A stretch of 64,000 bases of DNA from Fischerella sp. CENA71 (lineage in GTDB: Bacteria; Cyanobacteriota; Cyanobacteriia; Cyanobacteriales; Nostocaceae): positions 1 through 64,000 of the forward strand of contig JANBVI010000057.1 of assembly GCA_024239075.1 (NCBI GenBank). Reading direction: 5' to 3'. The notes under the pieces are model-generated. The model was not told where the DNA came from and did not search any database. It was given only the letters and a program-made list of their open reading frames with translations. Of this stretch, positions 8,475 through 17,424 are shown one piece after another. Numbering within the stretch: position 1 is the first letter of the stretch; every line of letters begins with the position of its first letter. Made by a program: the position numbers and the translations under genes.

Positions 8475-8888
8475 ATGACTCAGTACCAAAAGCTGCTCAG
8501 GATTTCCACTACTGGTAAATCTTTGCATAACATTACTGCCAAAATTGAAGCAATAGTGGCAGAGTCAGGAGTTGAAACGGGACTTTGCACTTTATTTTTG
8601 CGTCACACTTCTGCTAGTTTGCTGATTCAAGAAAACGCTGATCCAGATGTACTTAGAGACTTGGCAAATTTTATGGCCAAAATTGTCCCAGAATCAGCCC
8701 ATTATATTCATGATACTGAAGGGCCTGATGATATGCCAGCACATATACGTACCGCCCTCACTCACACATCGGAAACCATCCCCATTAACAGAGGTCACTT
8801 AGTTTTGGGAACTTGGCAAGGAATTTACGTTTGGGAACATCGCCAACATAGTCATCATAGAGAATTGGTCGTTCATATCTCCGGGTAG
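8475..8888 (+). CDS. YjbQ family protein (UPF0047, secondary thiamine-phosphate synthase type)
   Basis: A 137-residue single-domain protein with the UPF0047 signature: GLCTLFLRHTSASLLIQENADPDV (residues about 37-60), AHYIHDTEGPDDMPAHI and the C-terminal GTWQGIYVWEHRQHSHHREL. The conserved His and Glu residues form the pocket of the family. Homologues such as E. coli YjbQ show weak thiamine-phosphate synthase activity, but the physiological role is unsettled. It follows the glycosyltransferase after about 180 bp of partly repetitive DNA and precedes a Nif3-like gene. Confidence 0.88.
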   Translation: MTQYQKLLRISTTGKSLHNITAKIEAIVAESGVETGLCTLFLRHTSASLLIQENADPDVLRDLANFMAKIVPESAHYIHDTEGPDDMPAHIRTALTHTSETIPINRGHLVLGTWQGIYVWEHRQHSHHRELVVHISG

Positions 8889-9078
8889 TTGGGGGTTGAA
8901 GGGACAAGGGAGTAGGGAGACGCACCAGACACGGGGACGCGGAGAATAACCAATTGAATGACCAATGACTAATTTCTTGTACAGACGCGTAGACGCTCGT
9001 AAGAGCGGCTTCAAGGTAAGAGTATAATCGCGTCTCTAATGACAATTGACACTTGACCATTGACTAACAAACAAGAAT

Positions 9079-9882
9079 ATGAAAATTGCTGATTTAATTG
9101 CTTGGTTTGAAGAATGGGCTAATCCAGCTTGGCAAGAAAGCTGGGATAATTGTGGTTGGCAGATTGAACCGGGTATTTTAAAGGAACAAGCAAGGGTTCT
9201 GGTTTGTCTGACGCCGACTTTGGCGGTAATGCAGGAAGCGATCGCCAATCAAAAAGCTGGTATCCCTGTAAATCTAATTTTTGCCCACCATCCCCTCATT
9301 TTTAGTCCACCTAAGTCTCTATGTAGTGGAAACCCAATTGCGGAAATGGCGCGGTTAGCTTTTAGTCACAATATTGGAATTTATACGGCTCACACTAATT
9401 TGGATCAAGTCCAAGATGGTACTGCTGATGTTTTGGCTCAAATTTTGGAACTTCAACAAGTTTCTCCTATAGTACCCACGCAAGCAGGTTTGGGATACGG
9501 ACGTGTAGGTGTTCTTGAACCTGCTTTAGTGTTACAGGATTTACTGACGACAATTCAGGAGAGACTACATCCTCCCTCTTTGATTTTCTCTCCCACAGTA
9601 GATTTACAGCAAAAAATTGACAGAGTAGCGGTTTTGGGAGGTTCGGGAGCGAGTTTTATTTCGGCGGTGGTCAAAACTGGCGCTCAAGTCTATCTAACTT
9701 CTGATTGTAAGTTTCATCAGTTTCAAGAAAGTCGCGATCGCGGTCTAGTTTTAGTTGATGCTGGTCATTATGCCACCGAACGTCCTGCTTGCGATCGCTT
9801 GGTGCATAAGTTCCGTGCCTTACATCTCGATTGGGTACAGTTAAGTCAACAAGATGAGGATTTCCGTTTATTTATGTGCTAG
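9079..9882 (+). CDS. Nif3-like dinuclear metal-centre protein
   Basis: A 267-residue Nif3/YbgI (DUF34/NIF3) protein. Seen: WQESWDNCGWQIEPG at the N-terminus, the metal-site FAHHPLIFSPPKSL (two His), AHTNLDQVQDGTADVLA, and near the C-terminus SDCKFHQFQ and LVDAGHYATE, which carry the remaining His/Glu ligands. These proteins are toroidal hexamers with a two-metal site in each subunit; activity is still debated (GTP cyclohydrolase I-like FolE1 relation, metal or nucleotide handling). Full length compared with the short subfamily. HIP1 sites lie within the gene. It appears monocistronic; a spacer of about 190 bp with repeat-derived sequence precedes it. Confidence 0.9.
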   Translation: MKIADLIAWFEEWANPAWQESWDNCGWQIEPGILKEQARVLVCLTPTLAVMQEAIANQKAGIPVNLIFAHHPLIFSPPKSLCSGNPIAEMARLAFSHNIGIYTAHTNLDQVQDGTADVLAQILELQQVSPIVPTQAGLGYGRVGVLEPALVLQDLLTTIQERLHPPSLIFSPTVDLQQKIDRVAVLGGSGASFISAVVKTGAQVYLTSDCKFHQFQESRDRGLVLVDAGHYATERPACDRLVHKFRALHLDWVQLSQQDEDFRLFMC

Positions 9883-10291
9883 CACTGTATGAATTTCACT
9901 CATTTAAGTATATTTGACACTCCTTAGCCGTCAAGTGAAGGACGGGCTTTCAACCCAATTTTTCGGTAAATATTTTCAAAACAACTCATTTATTTGCGTA
10001 ATATTACATATTTCTTTGTATTATTATTTAAATAATATAATTTTGGAATTCCTGGCTTTATAGCCATAAACATAATTACAACTGGAGATATAATTAATAT
10101 TGTATTAATATTATACTTACATATTCAAAGTATAAAATAACAAAATGCGTTAAATGCTCGAATAATACTGTGATTTTAATCACTTTAAATCTCAACTCCA
10201 ATCACTCTTACTTGCTGATCTTTATCAACTCAACAAAGATGAATATATTCCACAGTAGAAGAAAGAATAGCCATATTATGACCTAATCACA
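9883..10291. other. Non-coding AT-rich spacer
   Basis: No protein-like frame is seen on either strand. Near 9926-9960 there is a unit of the type GTCAAGTGAAGGACGGGCTT followed by AACCC, a dispersed repeat style seen elsewhere in the window. The stretch 9970-10160 is very AT-rich and probably carries the promoter of the 71-aa gene. Confidence 0.5.
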
Positions 10292-10507
10292 ATGATCCGC
10301 GCCCTTATTGAATCTGCCTTTCAAACAGGATATCTGAGTGTTGAATCCGAGGGTCTTCTTCATCAAATGCTGGCGACGAAAAGCTATAACCCAGAAGATT
10401 TAGCTGACCTCTCAACATTACTAGATGCTGTTCACGCAGGTCGAATTAAACGAGAGGCTTCTTCAAATTTGGTCATGGTATGTCCTAAATACAATAAAAG
10501 AAATTAA
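10292..10507 (+). CDS. Small conserved-looking cyanobacterial protein, function unknown
   Basis: 71 residues starting MIRALIESAFQTGYLSVESE. The first 55 residues are helical, with regularly spaced hydrophobic residues (LIESAFQTGYL, LLHQMLATKSY, DLADLSTLLDAV, HAGRIKREA), a style I associate with small conserved cyanobacterial proteins. No catalytic motif or membrane segment is seen. The last 15 residues look less protein-like and could reflect C-terminal drift. It stands alone between two long spacers. The product name is not known to me. Confidence 0.6.
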   Translation: MIRALIESAFQTGYLSVESEGLLHQMLATKSYNPEDLADLSTLLDAVHAGRIKREASSNLVMVCPKYNKRN

Positions 10508-11035
10508 AAAACTTCGCATTGAGTAACGATTGACTAAGAAGACGCATAACTTTTCCGCATTAGTTGTTGAAAAGCATGAAGGTTACTAAAGAATAAGCTA
10601 AGATCAATTACGTAGGGGTAAAAGTAAAGCCGAGTCCCTAGACTTCCCAGCAATACCAATGAATACAAGTAGGCAACTTCAACAACCGCAACCTAAGCTT
10701 GTTTTTGAGTATCTTTTATTACATAATGGTACTAAGGAATTACCTGCAAATACTATCAACCTGTTCAGGTTAACTCCTGAATTATGTGACTTCTATGAAG
10801 CTAACATTCCCTGAATGGCCTTAATAGGTGAGGGTGAGTTGGTTAATTAAATACAAGCCAACTTTAATTAACGATCCAAAATTCCCATTGGTTGATAACC
10901 ATAAACAAATCTTGAGTTTGGATCAGATAGAGCATTTTTGAGGGTTAATTTTATCAACCCACCAAGATTGCTATCAATTGGGGAATCAAACCCGCATGTT
11001 AACAGATTTAATTAGAAAAAAGGCAGAAGCAGTAG
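10508..11035. other. Spacer with one 51-codon ORF of doubtful status (10659-10814)
   Basis: The spacer contains an ORF below 60 codons starting MNTSRQLQQPQPKLVFEYLL and ending DFYEANIP at a TGA, directly followed in frame by ATG and 11 more codons. The composition is protein-like (ELPANTINLFRLTPELCDFY), but no family is recognised and no strong ribosome site is seen. It may be a remnant of a longer gene. The rest of the spacer shows nothing clear. Confidence 0.3.
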
Positions 11036-11347
11036 ATGCTACACCGCAAGATTTATCAACTGTGTTGCGATGGACGGGAGGTATGTGTGTTCTTGCGGGA
11101 CCAGCAACGCTGGATTGAACGCGCCCGCATCATCGACATAGAGGGAGATTTAGTGACCCTACGCTATGAGACAGAAGAGGAAGATGAAGTTTGCTCTTGG
11201 GAGGAGATGATTCGCCTTGAAAGTATTGGTGCCATCAACCAAAAATTAGCTTCCGTGCCACGTGGCAATGTTGAACCTCTCTTAACTGAGGACTGTCCAG
11301 AGGTAGAACGTATCCGCAATCGGTACACAGATTCTAATCCAGAGTAG
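11036..11347 (+). CDS. Conserved-looking cyanobacterial hypothetical protein (small beta-barrel type)
   Basis: A 103-residue acidic protein. Residues 1-70 show alternating hydrophobic strands (REVCVFLRDQQRW, ERARIIDIEGDLVTLRYE, EEDEVCSWEEMIRLESIGAI), suggesting a small SH3-like or barrel fold. It resembles a small cyanobacterial family annotated only as DUF or hypothetical (possibly DUF6679, from memory). The tail (EPLLTEDCPEVERIRNRY) is charged. A run of STRR-like repeats follows the stop immediately. No partner gene is apparent. Confidence 0.65.
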   Translation: MLHRKIYQLCCDGREVCVFLRDQQRWIERARIIDIEGDLVTLRYETEEEDEVCSWEEMIRLESIGAINQKLASVPRGNVEPLLTEDCPEVERIRNRYTDSNPE

Positions 11348-11470
11348 TTAGTCAATGGTCAATGGTCAAGGGTCAAGGGTCCATCGTCAAGAATTCAGAG
11401 TCTAGAAAACTTCAAATTCACCATTGACTCTTGACAATTGACAATGGACTCTTGACTATTGACTATTGAC
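11348..11470. repeat. STRR-like repeats between two genes
   Basis: GTCAATGGTCAATGGTCAAGGGTCAAGGG on one side and TTGACAATTGACAATGGACTCTTGACTATTGACTATTGAC on the other. The two sides are roughly complementary, so the spacer could fold. The right edge reaches the stop codon of the MBL gene. Confidence 0.75.
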
Positions 11471-13133
11471 TATCATTTGGACGCTCAAAAGCCGGACAGT
11501 AACCATCAAGGGTAACTTTGAAATTATACAAAGGGGACGCGGGATTCCAGCACCGTTGTCCCCTTTGATGTCGGCAGGTTCCGCAGCAGTCTACATCAGA
11601 CCAGACATAGCGATCGCTACTTTGATTGAGTAGTTCTCGTTGCGACAATCCGCGCAATACCAGTTCTTCTCCTTGCCAACGGGCTTCGATTAAACCTGTA
11701 TCAGCAAATTGTTGCCAACGAGGATCGGCTGTAATCGCATCAGGAAGCGCTATCGTGACAACTGTCTCTAACTCTGTCAGTTCGCCTTCATAATTTGTTT
11801 CCGGCGCTGCTGGTTGCAAAAATGTTTCACCAAACAGTAATTCTACTAATGTACCTACTGCCGGAGAATGTACATGATAGCGGTTTTGCAATTCCTCCAA
11901 GCTAGTCAAATCTGCCAAGTAGGTAGGAGTCGCATGAAAAAAGATCACATGCTGGGGTCGCAAATTATGAATTAATTGAGTTGTACCAGGACCATCACTA
12001 TGCTGGGCAAGCAGATAGTTTTCAATAGTCACTATTCCTGGAAAATGCTCATGATTAATATTGATGTCAGTTTTTTCCGGTAAAAGTATGAGCCAGGGTC
12101 CTGTATCGGGTTGCATATAATGACTCAGATCAGTTGTAGAGTCAGTGACGATAATACAGGGATACTTACCGACAGTTGCACGTTGTTGTGGCTGCAAACG
12201 CCGGACACGCGGACGTATTCGTTCATCCCAAAATAATGGTTGATGACGGGCAAAATTCTGTACTGAGGGCGGAAAGTGAGGCAATAATTCTAAGTAAGCA
12301 TCGCAGCCAGTGGCAACAGCACCGTTAACCCAAATATCAAGGTCACGACCTGTAAAATGATGATGGCTACGTAAAAGCATTAATAGTTCTTGACCCAATC
12401 CTAAAGCAGGTGTGGGCATGAGTACAGAATAACGGTCAGCGATCGCACGATTAATTCTTTCTGCAAGTTGATTTTCTTGGTTGCGACGGTGAGCGTGGCG
12501 AGAAGTACCATAAGTCCCTTCAATGATTAGCACATCTAGCTCTAAACCCCGCAGTTCTTCTAAGCGTAAACCCTCAACCAAGCGGGAGTTAGATAGGAAA
12601 AAGTCGCCAGTATACAGTAATTTATAAGTACGCTGTGGGGTAATGTAGGTAAACAAAATTGCTACAGCACCTGGTAAATGCCCAGCAGCAAATAGTTCCA
12701 CCACCAGACCATCTTTAAGTTCCAGTGGCGATCGCAAAGGTAAAGCCTGACAAAATTGTGACAGTTGTTGACCTTCTTGATCAACCCAATTTAACGGTAG
12801 TAACTTACTAGTGACTTCGCTGGCGTAGATAGGTAACAGAGGAAAAGCTTGATGTAGCGTCAGCAAGCCTCTAGCATGATCTGGGTGAGCATGACTGACA
12901 AAAACAAAGTCAGCAGGTAGAGGCGAACTACCCCGCCGTGCTGGCTTTGTCACCCCTTTGAGTATTGGCGAAATATCTGCTAAACCGCAGTCCAGTAAAA
13001 AGCGGTGTGGTCCCATCCGCACCAGCAGACACACACCTTCTTCGGTATGATTAACACCATAGGGTATACATTCCAGTTCGCTGGCTGTTTCCCCTGGATC
13101 AATACGAGAGGATGCTGAGTTGCGATCGCTCAT
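11463..13133 (-). CDS. MBL-fold / beta-CASP metallohydrolase (RNA-processing exonuclease type)
   Basis: A 556-residue protein with a metallo-beta-lactamase fold. Seen: VFVSHAHPDHARGLL (HxHxDH motif, about residues 77-91), AAGHLPGAVAILF, LYTGDFFLSN (metal-bridging Asp), a beta-CASP insert (IEGTYGTSRHAHR, SVLMPTPALGLGQELLMLL) and a late VIFFHATPTYL histidine. These features fit RNA- or DNA-directed nucleases such as CPSF73/RNase-J relatives. A C-terminal module carries four cysteines (CCGTCRHQRGQRCW...YCPAFER), possibly a zinc knuckle. Family activity is nucleic-acid cleavage; the substrate here is unknown. The start has a nearby HIP1 site and the gene appears to stand alone. Confidence 0.82.
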   Translation of the reverse strand: MSDRNSASSRIDPGETASELECIPYGVNHTEEGVCLLVRMGPHRFLLDCGLADISPILKGVTKPARRGSSPLPADFVFVSHAHPDHARGLLTLHQAFPLLPIYASEVTSKLLPLNWVDQEGQQLSQFCQALPLRSPLELKDGLVVELFAAGHLPGAVAILFTYITPQRTYKLLYTGDFFLSNSRLVEGLRLEELRGLELDVLIIEGTYGTSRHAHRRNQENQLAERINRAIADRYSVLMPTPALGLGQELLMLLRSHHHFTGRDLDIWVNGAVATGCDAYLELLPHFPPSVQNFARHQPLFWDERIRPRVRRLQPQQRATVGKYPCIIVTDSTTDLSHYMQPDTGPWLILLPEKTDININHEHFPGIVTIENYLLAQHSDGPGTTQLIHNLRPQHVIFFHATPTYLADLTSLEELQNRYHVHSPAVGTLVELLFGETFLQPAAPETNYEGELTELETVVTIALPDAITADPRWQQFADTGLIEARWQGEELVLRGLSQRELLNQSSDRYVWSDVDCCGTCRHQRGQRCWNPASPLYNFKVTLDGYCPAFERPNDSQ

Positions 13134-13299
13134 GCTTTCCTCCCCGTTGCACTCATTTTGATGAATATTTCCGACAAACCAAGAACTGTTACAACAATAT
13201 TTATCACTTTATCTAGGGGCTAATTTCCTAACTTGCGCCCCTACGCCCTTGGAAAGCGGATTTGCTATTGGGGAGGAAGTCTTCACAGAACCTATTTAA

Positions 13300-13440
13300 C
13301 AGTTATCAGTTATCAGTTATCAGTTATCAGTTTTATGGTCTCGGTTAAATCTACCACTAAAGTGTGGAGTGGAGGCTTTGGTGGTACTGATTAAGTTCCG
13401 CACCATAGCCTGATAACTGTTTACTGATTTCAGAAAATTT
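13300..13440. repeat. AGTTATC tandem repeats and imperfect hairpin
   Basis: Four tandem AGTTATC-type units (13303-13333) are followed by about 60 bases and then TGATAACTG, the inverse of the first arm, so the region can fold into a long imperfect hairpin. It contains CCACTAAAGTGTGG, itself a small palindrome. No coding potential is seen. Confidence 0.65.
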
Positions 13441-13499
13441 GAATCATCAAGAGTTCTGATCAGACAGATTAGGGGCTGATTCCTTTGACTGTGTTTCTA

Positions 13500-13622
13500 T
13501 CAATGTGCAGAGCCATTGCCATGGTAGTTGTCAGAATCGTAGAAACCGTTTTTAGTGCCAAAAAACAAGCATGATACAGTAAAAAGTGCTGTCAGTGCGA
13601 TTAATATTACCTTTACATCCAT
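13500..13622 (-). CDS. 40-residue single-span membrane protein, probably conserved in cyanobacteria
   Basis: A short ORF: MDVKVILIALTALFTVSCLF forms one membrane helix, followed by FGTKNGFYDSDNYHGNGSAH. It ends at a TGA at 13500. GAGG lies about 13 bases before the ATG, a weak to moderate ribosome site. The neat hydrophobic helix with a polar Gly/Asn/His tail suggests a real small membrane protein, similar in size to accessory peptides of photosynthetic complexes, but no known subunit name fits. It sits in an otherwise repeat-filled spacer between the MBL gene and aroA, on the same strand as both. Confidence 0.6.
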   Translation of the reverse strand: MDVKVILIALTALFTVSCLFFGTKNGFYDSDNYHGNGSAH

Positions 13623-13796
13623 TTTGCTTGTTGTCCTCTACTAAAATACTCTACTTCTATTATGTAAGTGATTTCGCAAGCGAAGTTAATTACAGGACAA
13701 TCTTTACCATGTTTATGGTAATTATACAATGAGTCAATTTACTACAATCAGTAAAATTGTAGAATTTTTCTTGCAGACTGTCTATCTATTTGGGAA

Positions 13797-13912
13797 TTAG
13801 GGAGCGGGGATTGGGGGGACTACTAAATTCAGTTATCAGTTATCAGTTATCAAATTAAACTGGTAACTGTTAACTGTTAACTGTTAACTGATTCATGCCC
13901 CATGCCCAATGA
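13797..13912. repeat. STRR-like repeats downstream of aroA
   Basis: GGGGATTGGGG, then AGTTATC triplets, then AACTGTTAACTGTTAACTGTTAACTG. The order mirrors, in reverse complement, the block at 2755-2868. The two blocks are thus related copies in opposite orientation. Confidence 0.75.
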
Positions 13913-15265
13913 CTATTGACTAATGACACTTTGTAGTGTGGGAATAAAATTTGGATAAGAGATACTTGCTGCTTCTGCACGATGGATGGTCGTTGTACCA
14001 GTGGCAACTAAAGCAGCGATCGCTAAACTCATGGCTATCCGATGATCTGTATAGCTATCTAAATCTGTAGCTACTAGGGGAGTACCGCCTGTGATTTCCA
14101 TGCCATCAGGTAGTTCGGTAACTTTTGCTCCCATTTGATTTAGTTGCTGTGCCATGACAGCAATGCGATCGCTCTCTTTCACCCTTAATTCAGCAGCATC
14201 TTTAATTACAGTTCTACCTTCGGCAAATACTGCGGCTACTGCCAAAATTGGAATTTCATCAATCAGTCTAGGTATAATCTCCCCTGCGATCGTACAACTT
14301 TGTAGACGACTGGAACGCACCCGCAAATCCGCGACTGGTTCACCAGCAACTTCCCGTTCATTCAACAGTTGAATGTCTGCTCCCATCATGGCTAAAGCTT
14401 CTAAAATGCCTGTACGGGTGGGATTAACGCCGACATTCTCAATCACTAAATCCGAATTTGGTACGATCGCCCCAGCTACTAACCAAAAGGCGGCGGAACT
14501 GATATCACCAGGGACAATTACTGTTTGTCCGACCAAGTGAGCAGGGCCTGTAATCGTGACACTATTAGTTTCTGGGTCAATATCTAATTTTGCACCAAAT
14601 GCCCTCAGCATTCGTTCACTATGATCACGGGAAAGGGCTGGTTCAGTCACGGTGGTTTGTCCTTCTGTCAACAAACCTGCTAGCAAAATACAGGATTTGA
14701 CCTGAGCAGAAGCAATGGGAGAATGGTAGTGAATAGGTTTGAGAGCCTGTCCAGAAATTGCTAAGGGTGCTAAAGAATTACCTTGACGTCCCCAAATTTG
14801 CGCCCCCATTTGTTGGAGTGGCTTCACTACACGAGACATAGGACGCGATCGCAAAGAACTATCACCTGTAACAGTAAAAAAGCGTCCTGGATGGGATGCT
14901 AATAATCCCAACATTAATCGCATTGTCGTACCCGAATTACCAGCATTCAACACATCTGCTGGTTCTTGCAAATTTCCCAAACCAATACCTGTAACTGTTA
15001 CTAATTCACTATTCAACTCGGAAATTTCAGCCCCCATCGCTTGGAAACAACTAGCGGTGCTACAAGGATCTTCACCCAAAAGTAACCCTTTGATTTGGGT
15101 TTGACCTTGAGCGATCGCACCCAACATCAAAGCACGATGAGAAATAGATTTATCTCCTGGAATCTGAATCCGACCTTGTAAAGATAATCCAGAAGCAGGC
15201 GGCTGAATGACTAAGTTTTGCGAAACGTTTTCTTTAGTTTCTACGGTTATAACAGAAGATGACAT
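13913..15265 (-). CDS. aroA: 3-phosphoshikimate 1-carboxyvinyltransferase (EPSP synthase)
   Basis: A 450-residue EPSP synthase, sixth step of the shikimate pathway in the cytosol. Seen: [18 protein letters not shown] (residues about 33-50), [15 protein letters not shown] (PEP/S3P loop), [50 protein letters not shown], and [15 protein letters not shown] with [25 protein letters not shown] and NPTR fit the so-called class II enzymes; the residue equivalent to CP4 Ala100 is Gly (GNSGTT). An N-terminal extension of about 25 residues precedes the barrel. No operon partner; repeats flank it on both sides. Confidence 0.96.
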   Translation of the reverse strand: MSSSVITVETKENVSQNLVIQPPASGLSLQGRIQIPGDKSISHRALMLGAIAQGQTQIKGLLLGEDPCSTASCFQAMGAEISELNSELVTVTGIGLGNLQEPADVLNAGNSGTTMRLMLGLLASHPGRFFTVTGDSSLRSRPMSRVVKPLQQMGAQIWGRQGNSLAPLAISGQALKPIHYHSPIASAQVKSCILLAGLLTEGQTTVTEPALSRDHSERMLRAFGAKLDIDPETNSVTITGPAHLVGQTVIVPGDISSAAFWLVAGAIVPNSDLVIENVGVNPTRTGILEALAMMGADIQLLNEREVAGEPVADLRVRSSRLQSCTIAGEIIPRLIDEIPILAVAAVFAEGRTVIKDAAELRVKESDRIAVMAQQLNQMGAKVTELPDGMEITGGTPLVATDLDSYTDHRIAMSLAIAALVATGTTTIHRAEAASISYPNFIPTLQSVISQ

Positions 15266-16072
15266 TAGGATAAACTGGCTTGTGATTGTATAGAAAGTTG
15301 ATCAATAGCAAAAGCCTTAACAGTTATCAATTATCAGTTATCAATTTCATTCATGAGTATAAACTCCTAAACATATACCTGATAACTACTGGTACTATTG
15401 GCTAATTTAAGCGATCGCTAGTAGTTCACCAAATAATTTTTGCCTAGTTTGTAGGGTGGACTTTAGTCCTCCATGAGCGCTTAAGCGCTCCCTACGAATC
15501 TGGCAAACTCAGTTTGGCAAAGTGCTAGTTAATTCCTCGCTAGTATCCTATCGCTTTCTGTTGTATGAAAATTACTCAAAACAGTTATTAGTTATCAATT
15601 TCATGACTGGGTATAAATCCCCAAACATACGGCTGATAAATGCGGCTAGTACTGTTCACTTATTTAATGTTCAGTCGTTACTATTTGTCATGAATCCGAC
15701 AAAACAGTAATGCTTTACGCGTTTATGGGCAGTAGCATTTGAATACTTCAGGAAGTCACGCTTTGCGCTTCTACAACTACTCTCACTTCCTTATAATGTA
15801 ACCAGCAAGCTTCCCTGAGTTGAAAACAACTCAAGCACAAGTGTGTTTACTTTGATTACAGCACATTGCAACTACGTAAACTATCATTGCTGAAGCTAAA
15901 TTTAGAAAAAGCCTGATGAAGGCTTCATAGATTGGTATCTTACTTGTTTTAAGACTGATTTGTCCAGTTTATCAAAGCCTAGCTAAATAACATTCATTTG
16001 CTTACCATTAATTGCCGATCCCCTGATTATTGACTTCGTTTTACTCCTTAGCTTTTAGCCTCTATCGCTCCC
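15266..16072. repeat. Long spacer with two diverged copies of a repeat unit and a small palindrome
   Basis: Two related units of about 85 bp lie some 260 bp apart: near 15319 (ACAGTTATCAATTATCAG...TATAAACTCCTAAACATA...CTGATAACTACTGGTACT) and near 15581 (ACAGTTATTAGTTATCAA...TATAAATCCCCAAACATA...CTGATAAATGCGGCTAGTACT). Between them is GGAGGACTAAAGTCC-type sequence with AGCGCTTAAGCGCT (about 15477-15490), a perfect palindrome. Short ORFs here are repeat-derived and rejected. No RNA gene is recognised. Confidence 0.55.
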
Positions 16073-16537
16073 ATGCTGACACATCACCGCAAGCCCGTGT
16101 GCTTATCACTGATTTCTACAGATCTGCCACTTTGGTCTGTTGTCGAAACTGCCGCAACATTGTATCAAAAAGACCGCGATCGCTTTCATTTACTGTTGAC
16201 AGCACCGACTGTAACTAACAGTAAAGAAGCACTCAATCCCAGTAGTCCCAGAGTATTATGGCTAGAGATTTCTCCCTACCGAGTAACCATGACTATGCAA
16301 GGAAATGCTCAGCTGAGCTATCGGCATTTTTGGGAACGAGGTGTATATGGGATTACTCGCTACTGGTTGCCGAATGAGTCACTACAACCACATCAACCCA
16401 TTCGTCTACGTAATTTTACCCGTAACTTGACCCTCAATGGAAACTCACTGCCGGAAAATTTACGGCTGGAGTATGAGTTATGGGCAGGAAAAGTCCAATT
16501 GGGATGCTACATTCTCAATTTGGAAATACATCATTAA
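16073..16537 (+). CDS. Hypothetical protein, probably cyanobacterial
   Basis: A 154-residue soluble protein. Residues 1-45 are hydrophobic/helical (VCLSLISTDLPLWSVVETAATLY); the rest is strand-rich with many Arg, Asn and aromatic residues (RVLWLEISPYRVTMTMQGN, YGITRYWLPNESL, IRLRNFTRNLTLNG, YELWAGKVQLGCYILNLEIHH). It ends in a strand typical of a beta-sandwich. No known motif or signal peptide is seen. Codon use and a HIP1 site (near 16178) match the neighbours, which supports a real gene. Function unknown. Confidence 0.6.
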   Translation: MLTHHRKPVCLSLISTDLPLWSVVETAATLYQKDRDRFHLLLTAPTVTNSKEALNPSSPRVLWLEISPYRVTMTMQGNAQLSYRHFWERGVYGITRYWLPNESLQPHQPIRLRNFTRNLTLNGNSLPENLRLEYELWAGKVQLGCYILNLEIHH

Positions 16538-16629
16538 TTAATTTGAATTTGTTGTTGGTTAGTGGTTAGTGGTAACAACTACTAACTACTAACTAATCTC
16601 AGTTTCTTTTTTCGATAACTAATAATTGT

Positions 16630-16653
16630 ACAGACGCGATTCATCGCGTCTGT
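16630..16653. repeat. Perfect palindrome ACAGACGCGAT-TC-ATCGCGTCTGT
   Basis: An 11-bp perfect stem with a 2-base centre, just downstream of the response-regulator stop on the minus strand and between two converging genes. It could serve as a transcript-ending hairpin, but no T-run follows, and related ACAGACGCG/AATCGCGTCTC pieces occur at about 8981-9035 and 24398-24420. A dispersed palindromic repeat is the simpler reading. Confidence 0.6.
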
Positions 16654-16664
16654 AGCTAACTTAT

Positions 16665-17336
16665 TCAAACTAATCCAGAACGCAAGGCTACGACTGCTGC
16701 TTGTACGCGATCGTCAACTGATAATTTATTCATAATTCCCCGAACATGGGTTTTCACTGTATTGGGACTGAGGTAGAGTTTTCCGGCAATTTCTGGGTTA
16801 CTATAACCTTCTACTATCAGTTTCAATACTTCTAATTCGCGTTCAGAAAGGTTAGCAATATTTCCTCTAGGGGAAGGTGGTTTGAGATTTTCGATGACTT
16901 GTCTAGCAATTTGGGGATCAAGGTAAGTTGCACCTTCAACAGCAGCTGCGATCGCACTTAAAAGTCGCTCTATACTTGCTCCTTTAATACAATATGCATC
17001 AGCACCACTAGATAAAGCAGCAATAATTTCTGTTTCAGTTTTGTGAGACGTCAGCATCACTACGTGAGTATTAGGTAATGCAGCTTTAATTTGTTGTGTC
17101 GCCGCAATCCCATCTAAACGGGGTAAGCCAATATCCATCACCACCACATCTGGTTTCAGTTTCAGCGCTGCTTGTACACCCAAATAGCCATCTTCAGCTT
17201 GTCCGACAATTTCCAATTGAGGATGTGCCATCAGTGACTGTTCTAAACCCAATTGCATCATCGGATCATCTTCAACGATTAATACCCGCAATGGCGCAGC
17301 ATCTGGAGACAGATTAATAGAACTATCAAAATACAT
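16665..17336 (-). CDS. NarL/LuxR-type two-component response regulator
   Basis: A 223-residue protein: receiver domain (about residues 16-135) with acidic pocket VEDDP, phospho-acceptor Asp68 in VVVMDIGLPRLDG, VVMLTSHKTE (switch Thr/Ser) and YCIKGA (Lys). This is followed by a LuxR-type helix-turn-helix (about 157-220) with ANLSERELEVLKLIVEGYSN and LYLSPNTVKTHVRGIMNKL. Expected role: transcription activation upon phosphorylation. No cognate histidine kinase is nearby, so it is an orphan regulator in this window. The gene is separated from era by a spacer of about 90 bp of GTCAATTGTC repeats. Confidence 0.93.
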   Translation of the reverse strand: MYFDSSINLSPDAAPLRVLIVEDDPMMQLGLEQSLMAHPQLEIVGQAEDGYLGVQAALKLKPDVVVMDIGLPRLDGIAATQQIKAALPNTHVVMLTSHKTETEIIAALSSGADAYCIKGASIERLLSAIAAAVEGATYLDPQIARQVIENLKPPSPRGNIANLSERELEVLKLIVEGYSNPEIAGKLYLSPNTVKTHVRGIMNKLSVDDRVQAAVVALRSGLV

Positions 17337-17424
17337 AAATTATTTTGTCAACCGTCAATTGTCCAATTTCCATTGTCAATTGTCATCACTTTTATACTAT
17401 TGACAATTGACCATTGACTCTAGA

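Noticed and set aside
8291-8518. Short plus-strand ORF ahead of yjbQ
   Set aside because: Begins in repeats and overlaps the yjbQ start in another frame; no protein-like conservation pattern is seen.
15522-15710. 62-codon plus-strand ORF
   Set aside because: It runs through the duplicated repeat unit, and its reading follows repeat composition.
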